Assembly (NCBI RefSeq): GCF_018139145.2
Contig: NC_059477.1
Location: 40,619,002-40,683,001, forward strand
Reading direction: 5' to 3'
Origin: Gymnogyps californianus
Lineage: Eukaryota > Chordata > Aves > Accipitriformes > Cathartidae
DNA: 64,000 nucleotides
Below the pieces are notes generated by a model. That model searched no databases. It worked only from the letters and a program-made list of their open reading frames with translations, and was not told the origin of the DNA. This document shows positions 52,440-63,216 of this stretch, piece by piece. The position numbers were made by a program, and so were the translations under genes. Position 1 is the first letter of the stretch. Every line of letters starts with the position of its first letter.

Positions 52440-53400
52440 CATCATGCACGTTACGATAATTTTCATTCTGGATTTCGATTAGGTCAGTATGGAGACTGCC
52501 TTGGTCAGAGTCTGTAATGATCTGCTTATTAACTCTGTTGCAGGGTCCTTGACTGTACTCATGTTATTAGAGATTGCAGCTGCCTTCAGTTCTGTGAACC
52601 ATGTAGTTTTATTGGACTGTCTAATGTCCTGTGCTGGACTATCTAAGTGCTTGGTTTCTGTCTTAGCTGGCGCCAGGATTTCGTTTGTTCCTTTAACATA
52701 CCTCCAGCCACCCTGAAATTGTGTGTGTTATTCTGCTGAGCTTCATATTCCAGTTCCACCAGTATTCATTAAATACTGCATTTCCTACCGCGGCCCCATT
52801 AGGGAGGGTGTTTTCTTCACTGAACAGATAACCTATTTATAATTTTTCCATCAAATTCTGGTATGTAAATCTTCTAGTTGTCAAATGTTTTGAAATTTAG
52901 GTTCAGAAAACTTTTATTAGGGCTTGACCAAATCCAAAAAAGAATGGATCACTAGTGATTGGCAGAACGCAGCAATATGGTTGTGGCAAGGGGCAATACT
53001 CCTTATTCGTGTTGCAACAACAGGTACCTTGCTATTGGGATATTTTAGCAAATCTGGGATCGTTTTTGACACTAGGCTTTCCACATCTGAGCACACTACT
53101 AGCATTATCAGTGTTTCCTCATCTAAACAGTGTTTCCAGAAAAAGACATTTTCTTGCTTAACTGACACAGAGATTTTTTAATGCTTTTATTATAATCAGA
53201 TTTGATTACTGCAATGCATTTTTCTGCTCATCTTCCTCTTGTTAGTGTTAGTTCCTTTCAGTGGTTCAGCAAAACTTCTGCCACTGCCTAAAACTGCTGA
53301 CAATAGAAATCCTGTTTTCTATTATATGCATTATCTTTGCACTGCTTCCCTGTTTGTTGATATGCAACCCTTAAATGGTTTGATTTTTAAGAATGAAACT
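52440..53400 (+). mobile_element. Fossil L2 LINE, reverse transcriptase remnant
   Basis: Translated pieces follow the L2-type reverse transcriptase in order. HSGFRLG begins at 52464. After a frameshift comes ETALVRVCNDLL from 52492, then AAFSSVNHVVLLDCL, matching the family's ETALVRV-NDLL and AAFDTVDH-LLDRL (motif A). Some 400 bases later SGIVFDTRLS and LTDTEIF match the GVIFD-RLS block and the following DAETL-type block. Next, ATCAGATTTGATTACTGCAATGC encodes a match to SRLDYCNA. The catalytic Asp of AAFDTV is replaced by Ser, and the YADD region between the blocks is not recognisable. With frameshifts and stops, the element is long dead. Open frames at 52489-52716, 52924-53181 and 53239-53451 are parts of it, not host genes. 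Ends are approximate. Confidence 0.8.
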
Positions 53401-54344
53401 CTTTACTGGGTACACAGGCAGGATCTTCTGATGTGGGTGGGAATGTCCTAGAGATGCTGGGTAACTTCAGGGTGGTGGGAGAAGGGCATGAGAAAGAGCT
53501 GGAGTGGTGTTTCATCAGTGGGAAAGCAAGCCTTGAGGCAGGGTGCAAGGTTTCTATATGTGTGGAAGGAGGGAAATACAGCTTCAATATGTTGATCAGG
53601 TGAAAGAAGTTATAATTTCCCTAAGAAAAATGTTTTTGTTAGATAATTGCTTTTCCCTAATGAAAGTTCCCTAAAGAAAGCAGTCCTAAGGTGTGCAATT
53701 GCCCTGAGGTTTGTGTGTCAGGATTTCAATTCAAGATTTCTTGGTCTTCTGACATATCCCTGATTTTCTTACTATTTCTATCCCCATCAGTTCCTCTCTT
53801 GTTTTCATTCTGGGAGGTATTAATTCTCTTAATGTTTTCAATAAAGGCATCAAAGGCATTTTGATCAGACAATTGAAGTGATCAGCACTGGCCTAACTCA
53901 ACTCCAACTGATGGCTGCGGTTAAATTCGCAGCACATTTATGTGGAATGAAATTAGACACATATGAACGAACATATATGAAAAACACCTCCCTCTAAGTG
54001 TTCCAAGTAAAGCTTTCATCTTCACAGAGAACCATGTCTTAAATTAAACTTAGCTTATGGAAGTTTACCACGTAGCATTCTGGACATCAAACTGCCCAAG
54101 CCAGCGGCTCTCTGACCTGTTTAACTGTGACAAGGCTTTGCTCAGCTCCCAGTTTAAATGCAAATATGTGTTCAAGTTCACTTGTCCAAATTACTCTACG
54201 AGCTTCACTACAAATTTTGGTTACCACAATTCTCACTGACTTTTTCAGATGAACATCCAACCACTCAGACAGCATTTTTGAGCATATTAGGCCTTCATTT
54301 TTTGTAACGGGCAGGGTTTTTTTGGTTTCATTTTGTTTGTGTTT

Positions 54345-54353
54345 GGGGGGGGG
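54345..54353 (+). repeat. G9 run in T/G-rich patch
   Basis: Nine G within about 90 bases composed almost only of T and G (54296-54385). Confidence 0.85.
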
Positions 54354-55779
54354 TGCTTGTTTTTTGTTTGGGTTTTTTTGAGAAGCAACAGATCAGTGAC
54401 TGTCTCTCTTAGTGAGGTTCCCATAAAAATGATATCAGGCATCCTTCATTGAACGTAAAGAGTGGAGGTTAAACGGCAATATTCAAATTGATACTGCCAG
54501 ACCTAAAGTAAACAAAACTGGACACATTTTATTGGAATCTTTGGATAAATGACCATCTCTGTCTTACCTTTTAGCCTGTTGTTGTTGTTATAATGACCTT
54601 TGGCTTGCCCCCCACCCCCTCTTGTACCTCATTCCCTTCCCCTAGCAATCCTGATGTCCCCAGACTCAACTTTGTGTCATTTACTGTAGGCTCATTTCAC
54701 TTCTCCTTAAGGAAGACCTTTCTCTCAGCCTTTGTATATATTTAAGGAAGGGGGTAGCTTGCTGAAGACATGCGTCCAGTTGCTTTGGAGCTATGGGTTG
54801 CCTGAAATCATATTTCCTCATGTATTCAGAGGCAGTGATTCTTCATTTAGGAAACCTGACATACTGAGTACAGCTGCCTAACTAATAGTTAAGGAACAAG
54901 TTATAAAGCATCCCAAGTGCAGTTACCCTACTGAACTTTTCCTTGTCCAGCTTATATGGCATTTCATTAAACAATGCTCCATTGCACACCATTAAAAAAT
55001 TGTCAGGAATATTTTCTTATAATAAATATCTCCTTCTAAAACAGAGGATAAAATCTAGTCCCTGACCAACATAAAACCCTTCGGTGTATGCCTCTGGCAT
55101 TGGTATTCACTGCCTGGTTTACATACTTACATCTATCTAATATCTCAAGGATTCCTAAAGCACCGATCACAGTGGTATCAAAGGATCCATAATTTGCAAA
55201 ATAAACTTTGTATGCAATAAAACTATATGAATCATGTCATCTGCAACAAATTTACTAGGAATCTGTATTCCGGAGCTACTAAAAATTTACCTACTTCACA
55301 CCTCACTTCTTTTTTGGTCATTTATTTTTACTTGCAGTTGACTGAGGTTTCATGACTTCATTTTCTCCTTAAGTTTCTGCTTCATCACACCATGTATGGA
55401 CGAGGGAAAACACCAGCTCAAAGTTTTTCTTAAAGCATTTTTAGGTAATTGGGGAGGAGTGAGAGGAGAAAATTAAGCAAAGCCACAAGAGGCAATTTAT
55501 CCAGAAGCATAAGAAACTTCTGCGTCGAACTAGAATCAGAGGTTTCAATCCCAAGACAGTGATTTCCATAAAGCTCCGTGTTTAAAACAATCCAAATAAT
55601 TAAACTGTCCTAAATATGCATGCTTTTAGAGTTAAAGGAAAAAGTGCAAGAGGTTATAGCTTACTAATTACCTGTAAATTCTTATCAAAAGGTATTAGCA
55701 AAGTGCTCCGACACAAAAAAAAAAGAGGGGGTAAGAACATGAATGATAAGTATACCGATGATAATTCCTTGACCAATTT

Positions 55780-56020
55780 TTCCTAACACCTGTAAAATTC
55801 TCCAATAGCTTATCTTATTCTCAGGCTCAGTTGTTTAAAAAAGTTTAAATGTAAGCTTTACTAATTGCACTGATAGTTATCACAAATTTCCGTGGGATAA
55901 TCACAGAATAAAGCACTGTATAAATGGACTGTAATTGTAAATTGTCGGTAATAACGTAATGCTGGCATTAGTTAATTATGGGCTATATTTGATCCATATG
56001 TAACACTCTAGTTCCTTCAA
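55780..56020. other. Candidate conserved noncoding element E
   Basis: A repeat-free block with TTAATTA (55972-55978), TAATTGCACTGATAGTTATC, GGGATAATCAC and GTAATAACGTAATG. Multiple homeodomain-type cores lie within 240 bases. Inferred from motif density only. Confidence 0.3.
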
Positions 56021-56690
56021 TTTGAGTCAGTAATAGCCCAGACTGATTTGAGATGGGAATGATTTTTATTCCAGCAACAATAAATCATAATGAGGGATGT
56101 CGGACTTTATTCTTTTAAAGCTTACAACAGGCCAAGTATTTCAACTTTACACAAAGTTAGAAATCCAGGGACAGATCTTTTTTGAGGGGGCAAGGCTGTT
56201 GCTTTGTATATTACAGATGCACTTCCCTTGGTTGATGCAATGACTGCTTCTGAGAAAAGTACTTTCGTAGCTTTTAGTGTGTCTATTTTACTTAAGGAAG
56301 GCGGAAGACAGCTCCTAGCTGTCCCAGAGCAAGCAGCGGGGGCTCCCACCCGCAGACCCATCCGATTGAGTACAACAAGGCGTGCAACAGGACTTGAGTA
56401 CAAATGAAAAACGGTGCTGCGCTGCCAAGCGTTTTGCGGGGTAAACTGTGCAACAAGTAAAACTGCATTTCTAGGCAGCAGCAGACATTGACCTTTAAAA
56501 AAAAAAAAATTTAAAAATGGTACAGCCCAAGCAGTGAGTATGATCTAAATGTTCAGATAAATTCTAAAATTATTTAAAGAAGTGAAATCCTAGTTCAGTT
56601 GAAGACAACGGGAAAAAACAACTAGGAAAAATAATCAGATCTACAGCTTCCTTAGCACGACAATGTGTTTGGGCCCATTTTTAAAAACAA

Positions 56691-56712
56691 ACACACACAC
56701 ACACACACACAC
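56691..56712 (+). repeat. (AC)11 microsatellite
   Basis: Eleven perfect AC units, long enough to be length-polymorphic. Confidence 0.92.
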
Positions 56713-57350
56713 ATTTATCATTACTGTTAACATGTGCCTCCCTTCTTTCCTTGCATGCCAAGGTGTCATTATCCAGAGCCTCATTTTCTCAGATTTGGCA
56801 AAAGAGCTTTGGCAACTTTACCAGCAGTTGCCCAGAGCAAGGGCCATAAGAGGCCCTGCCATGCCACCCCTCCAGTCTAGATGGAGGTTATTCCTCTCCC
56901 CACTGGACATGTTGATCACTGGGTCCAAGACCTTAAAAACTCTCACATTAGTTACTTTTGTTCAATTTTCAGAACCTGATTCTATTTCCTGAAGTCAGAG
57001 TTGATGCTGGCTGAAGCTGGGATCAGTAGAAGGCTTTCTAGTCCAGAGAGTAGCCCTCAAGCCTTTAAATAAATCACTATAAAATCACTGTAGAGTCAAA
57101 AGCAGCCAATATAATGCCACAAAGCAGAGCAGGAGTCATGCCTGCTGTGAGCCGCAGTCTTAGCTGGTACAGGACAGGGTAGCGTTGGGCATGAGGGCAG
57201 AAGCACCATTGCATTCATCCCTCTACATTTCACCAAGGTGATGGCGCTGGAGGTTACCAAACAGGAATAGAAGGCAATTAGCAAACTGACAAAAGGTATT
57301 TTCAGTGTTTTGATGCGAAATGTAATGACACCTGTGCAATAAGAGCTGTC

Positions 57351-57371
57351 ACATGATGTTTTACATCATGT
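57351..57371. repeat. Inverted repeat, 9-bp arms, 3-nt loop
   Basis: ACATGATGT (57351-57359), TTT, then ACATCATGT (57363-57371). The second arm flows into a CRE/ATF-like TGATGTCA at 57377-57384, and further GATGATGT and ACATC words follow to about 57425. Confidence 0.8.
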
Positions 57372-57376
57372 CACGA

Positions 57377-57384
57377 TGATGTCA
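57377..57384 (+). promoter_or_regulatory. CRE/ATF-like site TGATGTCA
   Basis: A one-base variant of the palindromic TGACGTCA. It sits at the edge of the hairpin in a cluster of related GTCAC/GATGT words. A motif of 8 bases occurs often by chance. Confidence 0.25.
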
Positions 57385-59459
57385 CAAAACATACTGCAGC
57401 CTTTCAGATGATGTGCTACATCCTCTTACACCATTAGGTCACAAATGATTTAAACAACCGCTGTTCATTTTGAATTAGCGTAACTGTTTGCAAAGACATA
57501 TGAAAATAAAAACAAGAGCGTAGTAAGAATAACGTTAGTCATGGCCATATTACGGCTATCAAAAAAAATTACTGCAAGTGATATGTGACACCTGAGTAGT
57601 GACTTCAGGAGAAGTTACAGGTTAGCATTTGAGTTGTGGCAGGCTACCAAGAAATGCCTGGCAGGCACGTTACCTTTTTAAAGAGTCGGAGAGGCAAAAC
57701 TTCAAAGGTATAACACAGCAAATAAAACACAGGTGCCCTACAACAACCACTGAAAGGCAAGTGATGCTGAGCACACCTCACTGCCAGACAGCTGGAGCAA
57801 TACCAAGCATGTTGCTGTCATTCCCAGAAGTGCTCTCTTTGGAAAAGAATACCTCCAGGAATGTATATTAAAGGACTGGAAATGCTAATTTGCTGGCACA
57901 ATTTCTCTCAAGAAATCTCCTGCCAGTGAGGGGAAAAAAAAAACAACAACAAGATCATAGAAATGTGTGTGTTCCTTTTCATTTAAACCCCAAATACGGT
58001 TTGTTTGGGTTTTGGTTTTTTATTTTATTTTGTGGACCAAAAGTGGCATTCCAGGTTACTCGAAGTTATCGCTTACACGAACCACCCAGCGCACATGAAA
58101 CTGTTTCATGTGGTCATTACCTTCCTTGGTGTGTGTTTGAGAAGTTGTTAAAACAAATTGCAAGTGGTCTGCAAAATGTACATAGAATATTTTTTTCTTC
58201 TTTCTTCCTCATGCTGAAATAGCTAAGACTAATAATAATCTGGTTTCACTTGCAAAATGTATATCCTTAGGCTGATCATATGATTCACAGTGATTGCAAA
58301 ATAGAGATTAAAAAAAGAAGTATTTTGGTTGCCTGGGTTATGAAAAATCAAGAAGTTACTTAACATCTGCAGACAGAATTTAAAATCTTAGGTACACAAT
58401 GTATCTGGGGAGAACACAACAGCTCCTTAACTTGCTTGAACCTTGCTGTCAAAAGCGTGAGCCGAGTTTGTCATTGGAAGATTTACAGTGGCGCTGAGCG
58501 AGGGGGAATTTCTTGCAGCACTCGTGCAGAGAAGAGGTGGCCAGTGAACCGCAGTCCCGTGGTTTGGGGACCAAAAGGCACACGGTTGGGCCGATCTTCA
58601 GTCCTTGTTTACTGACTTTGAGTCCAAACCAGATATTCACTCTCTTTAGAACAGGGAGGTTGGAAAATACTGCTTTGTTATGGAAAGACAATTATACCAA
58701 AAAAAGCCCAAATTAAGTTACGTCTCTGAGTTACAAGTGCTCTCCAGAAAGGAAAAGTGACTTTTTGCTCCGGCACGACATGCTGGGCATCACTAAGGAA
58801 GAGCAATAACATGCAAACAGGTCGGCAAGCCAAGGGCAGCCCCTCACGGCGCTCATCCCAGCCAGCACCCAGGCCAAGCCTCCGTGCTGCTGGGCATGCC
58901 TCAAGCAGCCTCCAGAAACCAAAAATAAACCCAAAAATCTTTTCCAGAAGACCTTACTTCAAAATCTCCCCTTCGTATATTTCCACCGCAGTTTTACTAA
59001 CGCTAAATAAAACCAACAGCAATGTCATTCACAACACCGCGCTCAGTCCGCATCATTCACTGTCTTCTTGCTGCTGCGATGTAAAGACGGTGGTTTCGGA
59101 TGCGGCCCTCGCTCTCTGCTTTGTTACTTTGGGATTTTTTCCAATCAACTGCTGTTCAATGATCAATAATAACCCCGAAAGGCCAAATTGTCCAGTCTGC
59201 TTTCACTGGCAAAGGAATTAGTTCTGTCAGCCTTATAAAAATCAGAAGTATAAGAAGGTGAACATCTTCATTTCAGATACTACAGACTCTCTTTCCAGTA
59301 ACTCCAGTTACTGCAAAGTTAAATAACAAACTAAGCTGACAAAACTATTAAGTGGCTCTTTCGAGGTGAAAAATGGATTTCACAATTAAGAATCAATTTG
59401 ATGCAATCTCACACTTCGATAAAGCAAAAATCCTTTATTTTCTAATAATTATTCTGCAT

Positions 59460-59740
59460 TGACCACACACTTAAAGTTGTCCACTATGCTTAATCATTTA
59501 TTCAAAGAAAATTGCTCTCGCAGACAAGGAGCCAGTGTCGGTTTTAATGACATGAGTCTTGTTTCTGCAGAGTTTGCTATCTGGCTTTTGAACTACTGAT
59601 GATTTGGTAATAGCAAAGTCAAGGTTACAGAACCCGGTATGCCCCAATTTTAACTAATTACCTGATATTAAGGTGTTAATAGACAGAGTCTTTTCAACTG
59701 CATTTAACAAATCAAAAGCATTTTAGTTTAGGTATCACAC
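59460..59740. other. Candidate conserved noncoding element F
   Basis: A repeat-free block with TTAACTAATTACCTG, TTTAATGACATGAG and CAAGGTTA (a nuclear-receptor half-site-like word). Inferred only. Confidence 0.25.
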
Positions 59741-60359
59741 AGGGAGAAAAAATGAGGAAAAAGCTTCTGCTTGTAGCACTGGCATCAGCTGCAGTCAGTG
59801 GGGTTGTCCAGGACAGCGCAGATTTCACCATTACCCTCTGCTTGTGATGCCTGTTTGGGTTTTGAAAAAAAAGGAAATGGAAAGGGAAATAAAAAGCTTT
59901 CCCATGCTATCTTCGAGGCAGAGAAAGGAGAACTGACCTGAAATGGTGCATCGATGGGGCTAATGCTTCTCCTGTGCTCAGTTGCAGGGCTCCTCTGCTG
60001 AATATAACAGCAAGAGCTCCAGGTACAGGGGCAGAGAACCGGAGTTGTCTGGCTGTTAGATAAGTGCCTCCTCTTATTTTTGCTGAAATTATGTGCATCA
60101 CTTCGCCAAGTGGTTTGCCGTCAAACGGCTTGTCCTTTCCTTAGGAAAGGTACGGTATAACCAGAGACTGAGTGCCACCGGCTGCGCGAGAGCACCGTAC
60201 CTTCATCGCCAAGTAAAAGCAATTTTGGGGCAGCACCTCACATCCTGCCTGTACATCTCAAACATACAAATAGGCATCACCACAGGCCATGTAGCTGATA
60301 CTTCCAGAAGCAGAGGTTTATATAATGCTCCAGAATATCTGCTAGAGTAAATAAGTACC

Positions 60360-60880
60360 GCTAATACAATTGCACTGTAGGACCATTTGGAGATGAGTGG
60401 GATTATAATGCATCTGCAAAATCAATTTTTGTATCTTGATTTAAAAGCCTAGCCCAAAGCAATTTTTGTTACTTTGAAATTTTTATTTGTCTTTATTAAG
60501 TCTCTCCAACAGTTAAAAAAGCCCTCGAAATACACTATGTAAACCTGTCTTTTGTGTTTGTCTCTGCAAAAGCAAAGTTAGCACTGACTGTTGCCCTTGC
60601 CTGTGAACTGCACTTCTGGGGAGAAAATTCGGTCCCTTCCATTTGAGAAATGAAATTTGTTAAGTGCCTGGGCCACAAAGCAGCAATAAGACTGTTGGCA
60701 ATTTGAAAGACCAAATTAAAAACAACAAAAAAAAGCAAACAGCTGAGACACTGAGTCTAAAAATTATCTACGACACATGCATAGTAAAATGTTTTTACAA
60801 ATTCTCCAAAGGATTTTTAATTATTACAGATTGTATTAATTAGGTAATTATGCAATAGATTGTTTTGGAACCATTCCTAT
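60360..60880. other. Candidate conserved noncoding element G
   Basis: An AT-rich block ending in a dense homeodomain-type cluster: TTAATTA (60836-60842), then GGTAATTATGCAA with a C/EBP- or POU-like ATTATGCAA at 60847-60855. It also has GATTATAATGCATC near 60400-60413. No alignment was possible. Confidence 0.3.
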
Positions 60881-61904
60881 CTATTATGTACGCAATATTA
60901 TGTATACATGTTTTTTAAAAACTGTCCAGCTTTGTAAACCACCGCTCCAGTCCAACAGTCAGAGGGGTTACAAAGGTGCAATAAAGCACAATTTTTGCCA
61001 TGCTGTGCACCTTGGAAGCAGAATAACAAGTGTGCTAAAGGAACAGTGGCACAAAATTTTTTAAAAGCTACAAAATATTATCTTTATTTAAGCAATAATG
61101 AGCAATGTACAGGGCACCTCCTGAGGATTAATGACCATCTGGGAGGAGGTGATGGCTCAAAGCGTAGCTCAGGGCCATTAACTCCAACTCATCATTAAAG
61201 GGTGCTTACAAGGGGTTTTATACCTTTGTAACACTACACAGATAAGAAAAGCTCCTGGGCAGTTAAACATTCATCTCGTTGTTTCAAGTAACAATATATA
61301 CTTATTACCACGCTTTGGACTAGAATCCCTGGGCTGGGACCAGGAAAATGTTCATGGAGGATAAAAAGAGAATTTGGCAACACTTTTTTTTTTTTTTCTC
61401 CCCCCCTCTCTCCTTCCACTTTGCGATTTCTAGTTTGGATCAACAACAAAATTTATAATAACCTTGAGAGCAACCCAAGTAGTCATAGTTTTTTAATGGG
61501 TCTCTGCAGCTTTTAGTTAGTCCAGAAAAGACAAAAGTGTGCTCAGAAAGGCCTCCTCTTCTTCTTGCCCTTGCAAAAGCCGTGCAGGTAAGTCTTACTA
61601 CCTGTGTTAGTGAAACACAGACACAAAGCCTTCCCACAGTTGGAAAGGAATGGGATGAATGTGCACCAACACTACTGTCTAATTTAAAGGTCTTTTCCTT
61701 CCCTGGTGATAAGCCCACATCCCAAAGTTCATATAAAATCATAGCATGACTTCTCAGCCCTCACTGTGGTAGGCTGAAGAAGCTAAAAACTTTTGTGTCT
61801 GCTTCATTCCCTTTCCCTACCTCTGTCCTCATCTGAATTCATTTTTCTAGACCACACCACAGTTCAGAAAGTCGGTCTTCTATCAGGTAAAAGAAACCCA
61901 GGAG

Positions 61905-61991
61905 AAAAAAAAAAAAAAACAAAACCACAACAACAAAAAACCCCACAACTGGAAGAAAATCTTTAGCAAGAGATAAAAAAAAAAAAAAAAA
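61905..61991 (+). repeat. Poly(A) runs A15 and A17
   Basis: Runs at 61905-61919 and 61975-61991, separated by A/C-rich sequence. The minus-strand Phe-rich frame here is an artefact. Confidence 0.85.
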
Positions 61992-62606
61992 GGAAAAAAG
62001 GCAGTAATATACAGCAGGAAAAGATCTGGTGAATATTTCTCCACTCCTTTCCGTGTCTCATTCGCCACAAAGCAGGTATGCTGGGACAGCAAATTGCAGC
62101 ATCTAAAGGCTGGAGGATATAAGGTAGCGGTCACACGTCTCTACACCAAATATTAAAGCAGTTTGCAATTAACTTTAATCAACAATGATTAAGAGCAAGA
62201 GGAGACTCCGGCCATGCCTTGCGGGCAGCATGCCTGGGAGAGACCCGCAGGGAGCACGGTTCTGCTGGTGGGAAGGCGGTGGCCAGGGGGGCTGCAGAGG
62301 GCCTTAAAACCCTGCGGGGAGGGTCGGATGGATAGCGAAACCTAATATGAACTGAAAGCACTAATTGAGCCTGGAGAAGAGAGCTGGAGGGTTTTGTATG
62401 ACATTTCGGGGGGGGCAAGGGGAGGGAATAAAAGAATTAAAAAGAAGACAGGAAAAAAACGCTAGTTTTGGAACATTTTGTAGACTATTAAAAAAAAAAA
62501 AAAGTGGGGTTGAAGACAGCCCACAAATTACACTAGTCCTGTAAAATCCCAGCCCTCACCATGATACTCTTCTTTAACCCAGCCATCAGATGATATCATC
62601 TCTTCA

Positions 62607-62611
62607 CCGCC
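62607..62611. repeat. Left target-site duplication of LTR B
   Basis: CCGCC before the LTR's TG, against CCACC at 63212-63216 after its CA, with one G/A mismatch. Confidence 0.55.
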
Positions 62612-62887
62612 TGTGCTGGTTTTGGCTGGGGTAGAGTTAATTCTCTTCATAGTAGCTAGTACAGGGCTACGTTTTGGGTTTGTGCTGGAAACAGCGTTGA
62701 TAACACAGGGATGTTTTAGTTACTGCTGAGCAGGGCTTACACAGAGTCAAGGCCTTTTCTGCTTCTCACCCCACCCCACCAGCGAGGAGGCTGGGGGGGC
62801 ACAAGGAGCTGGGAGGGGACACAGCCGGGACAGCTGACCCCAGCTGCCCAAAGGGATATTCCAGACCATGGGATGTCATGCTCAGCA

Positions 62888-62893
62888 TATAAA
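62888..62893 (+). promoter_or_regulatory. TATA box of LTR B
   Basis: TATAAA within GCATATAAAGCTGGGG at about 277 bases from the LTR start, the expected place for the core promoter at the end of U3. It is intact, so the promoter could still act on downstream sequence. Activity is not shown. Confidence 0.65.
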
Positions 62894-63079
62894 GCTGGGG
62901 GAAGAAGAAGGAAGGAGGGGACATTCGGCATGATGACGTTTGTCTTCCCAAGTAACCATTGCACATGATGGAGCCCTGCTTTCCTGGAGATGGCTGAATA
63001 CCTGCCTGCCCATGGGAAGCGGTGAATGAATTCCTTGTTTTGCTTCGCTTTGCTTGCGTGCACGGCTTTTGCTTTACCT

Positions 63080-63085
63080 ATTAAA
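63080..63085 (+). terminator. ATTAAA poly(A) signal of LTR B
   Basis: ATTAAA in TTTACCTATTAAACTGTC, the common variant poly(A) hexamer, about 190 bases after the TATA box and followed by a T-rich stretch. Confidence 0.6.
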
Positions 63086-63211
63086 CTGTCTTTATCTCAG
63101 CCCATGAGTTTTCTCACTTTTACTCTTCCAATTCTCTCCCCCATCCCACCGGGGGAGAGTCAGCGAGCGGCTGCGTGGTGCTCGGTTGCCGGCTGGGGTT
63201 AAACCACCACA

Positions 63212-63216
63212 CCACC
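63212..63216. repeat. Right target-site duplication of LTR B
   Basis: CCACC, matching CCGCC at 62607-62611 with one mismatch. The LTR end is itself CACCACA-like, so the exact boundary could shift by 2-3 bases. Confidence 0.5.

Larger units (their letters stand above)
53401..62606. other. Unique noncoding sequence with enhancer-like blocks
   Basis: No supported exon, RNA gene or recent transposon in about 9 kb. Frames up to 154 codons (58757-59221, plus) show no domain. It includes a T/G-rich patch with G9 at 54345-54353, an (AC)11 repeat, a 9-bp hairpin with repeated GATGATGT words at 57351-57384, A runs at 61905-61919 and 61975-61991, and a GC-rich patch at 62215-62310. Candidate conserved blocks are listed separately. 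Confidence 0.5.
62612..63211 (+). mobile_element. Solo LTR, avian ERV family B
   Basis: This 600-base element begins TGTGCTGGTTTTGGCTGGG and ends GGGGTTAAACCACCACA, giving TG...CA termini. I recognise it as an LTR type very common in genomes of many bird orders, but cannot assign a catalogue name or class from sequence alone. It has a complete regulatory layout: TATAAA at 62888-62893 and ATTAAA at 63080-63085, about 190 bases apart. That implies U3 of roughly 300 bases, a short R and a U5 of about 110 bases. No retroviral gene adjoins it, so it is a solo LTR. The flanking duplication appears to be 5 bp with one mismatch. It is unrelated in sequence to LTR A. Minus-strand frames of 66-108 codons inside it are incidental. 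Confidence 0.88.

Noticed and set aside
52489..52716. 75-codon frame as a host gene
   Set aside because: Its content is degenerate L2 reverse transcriptase, with flanking LINE blocks in other frames.
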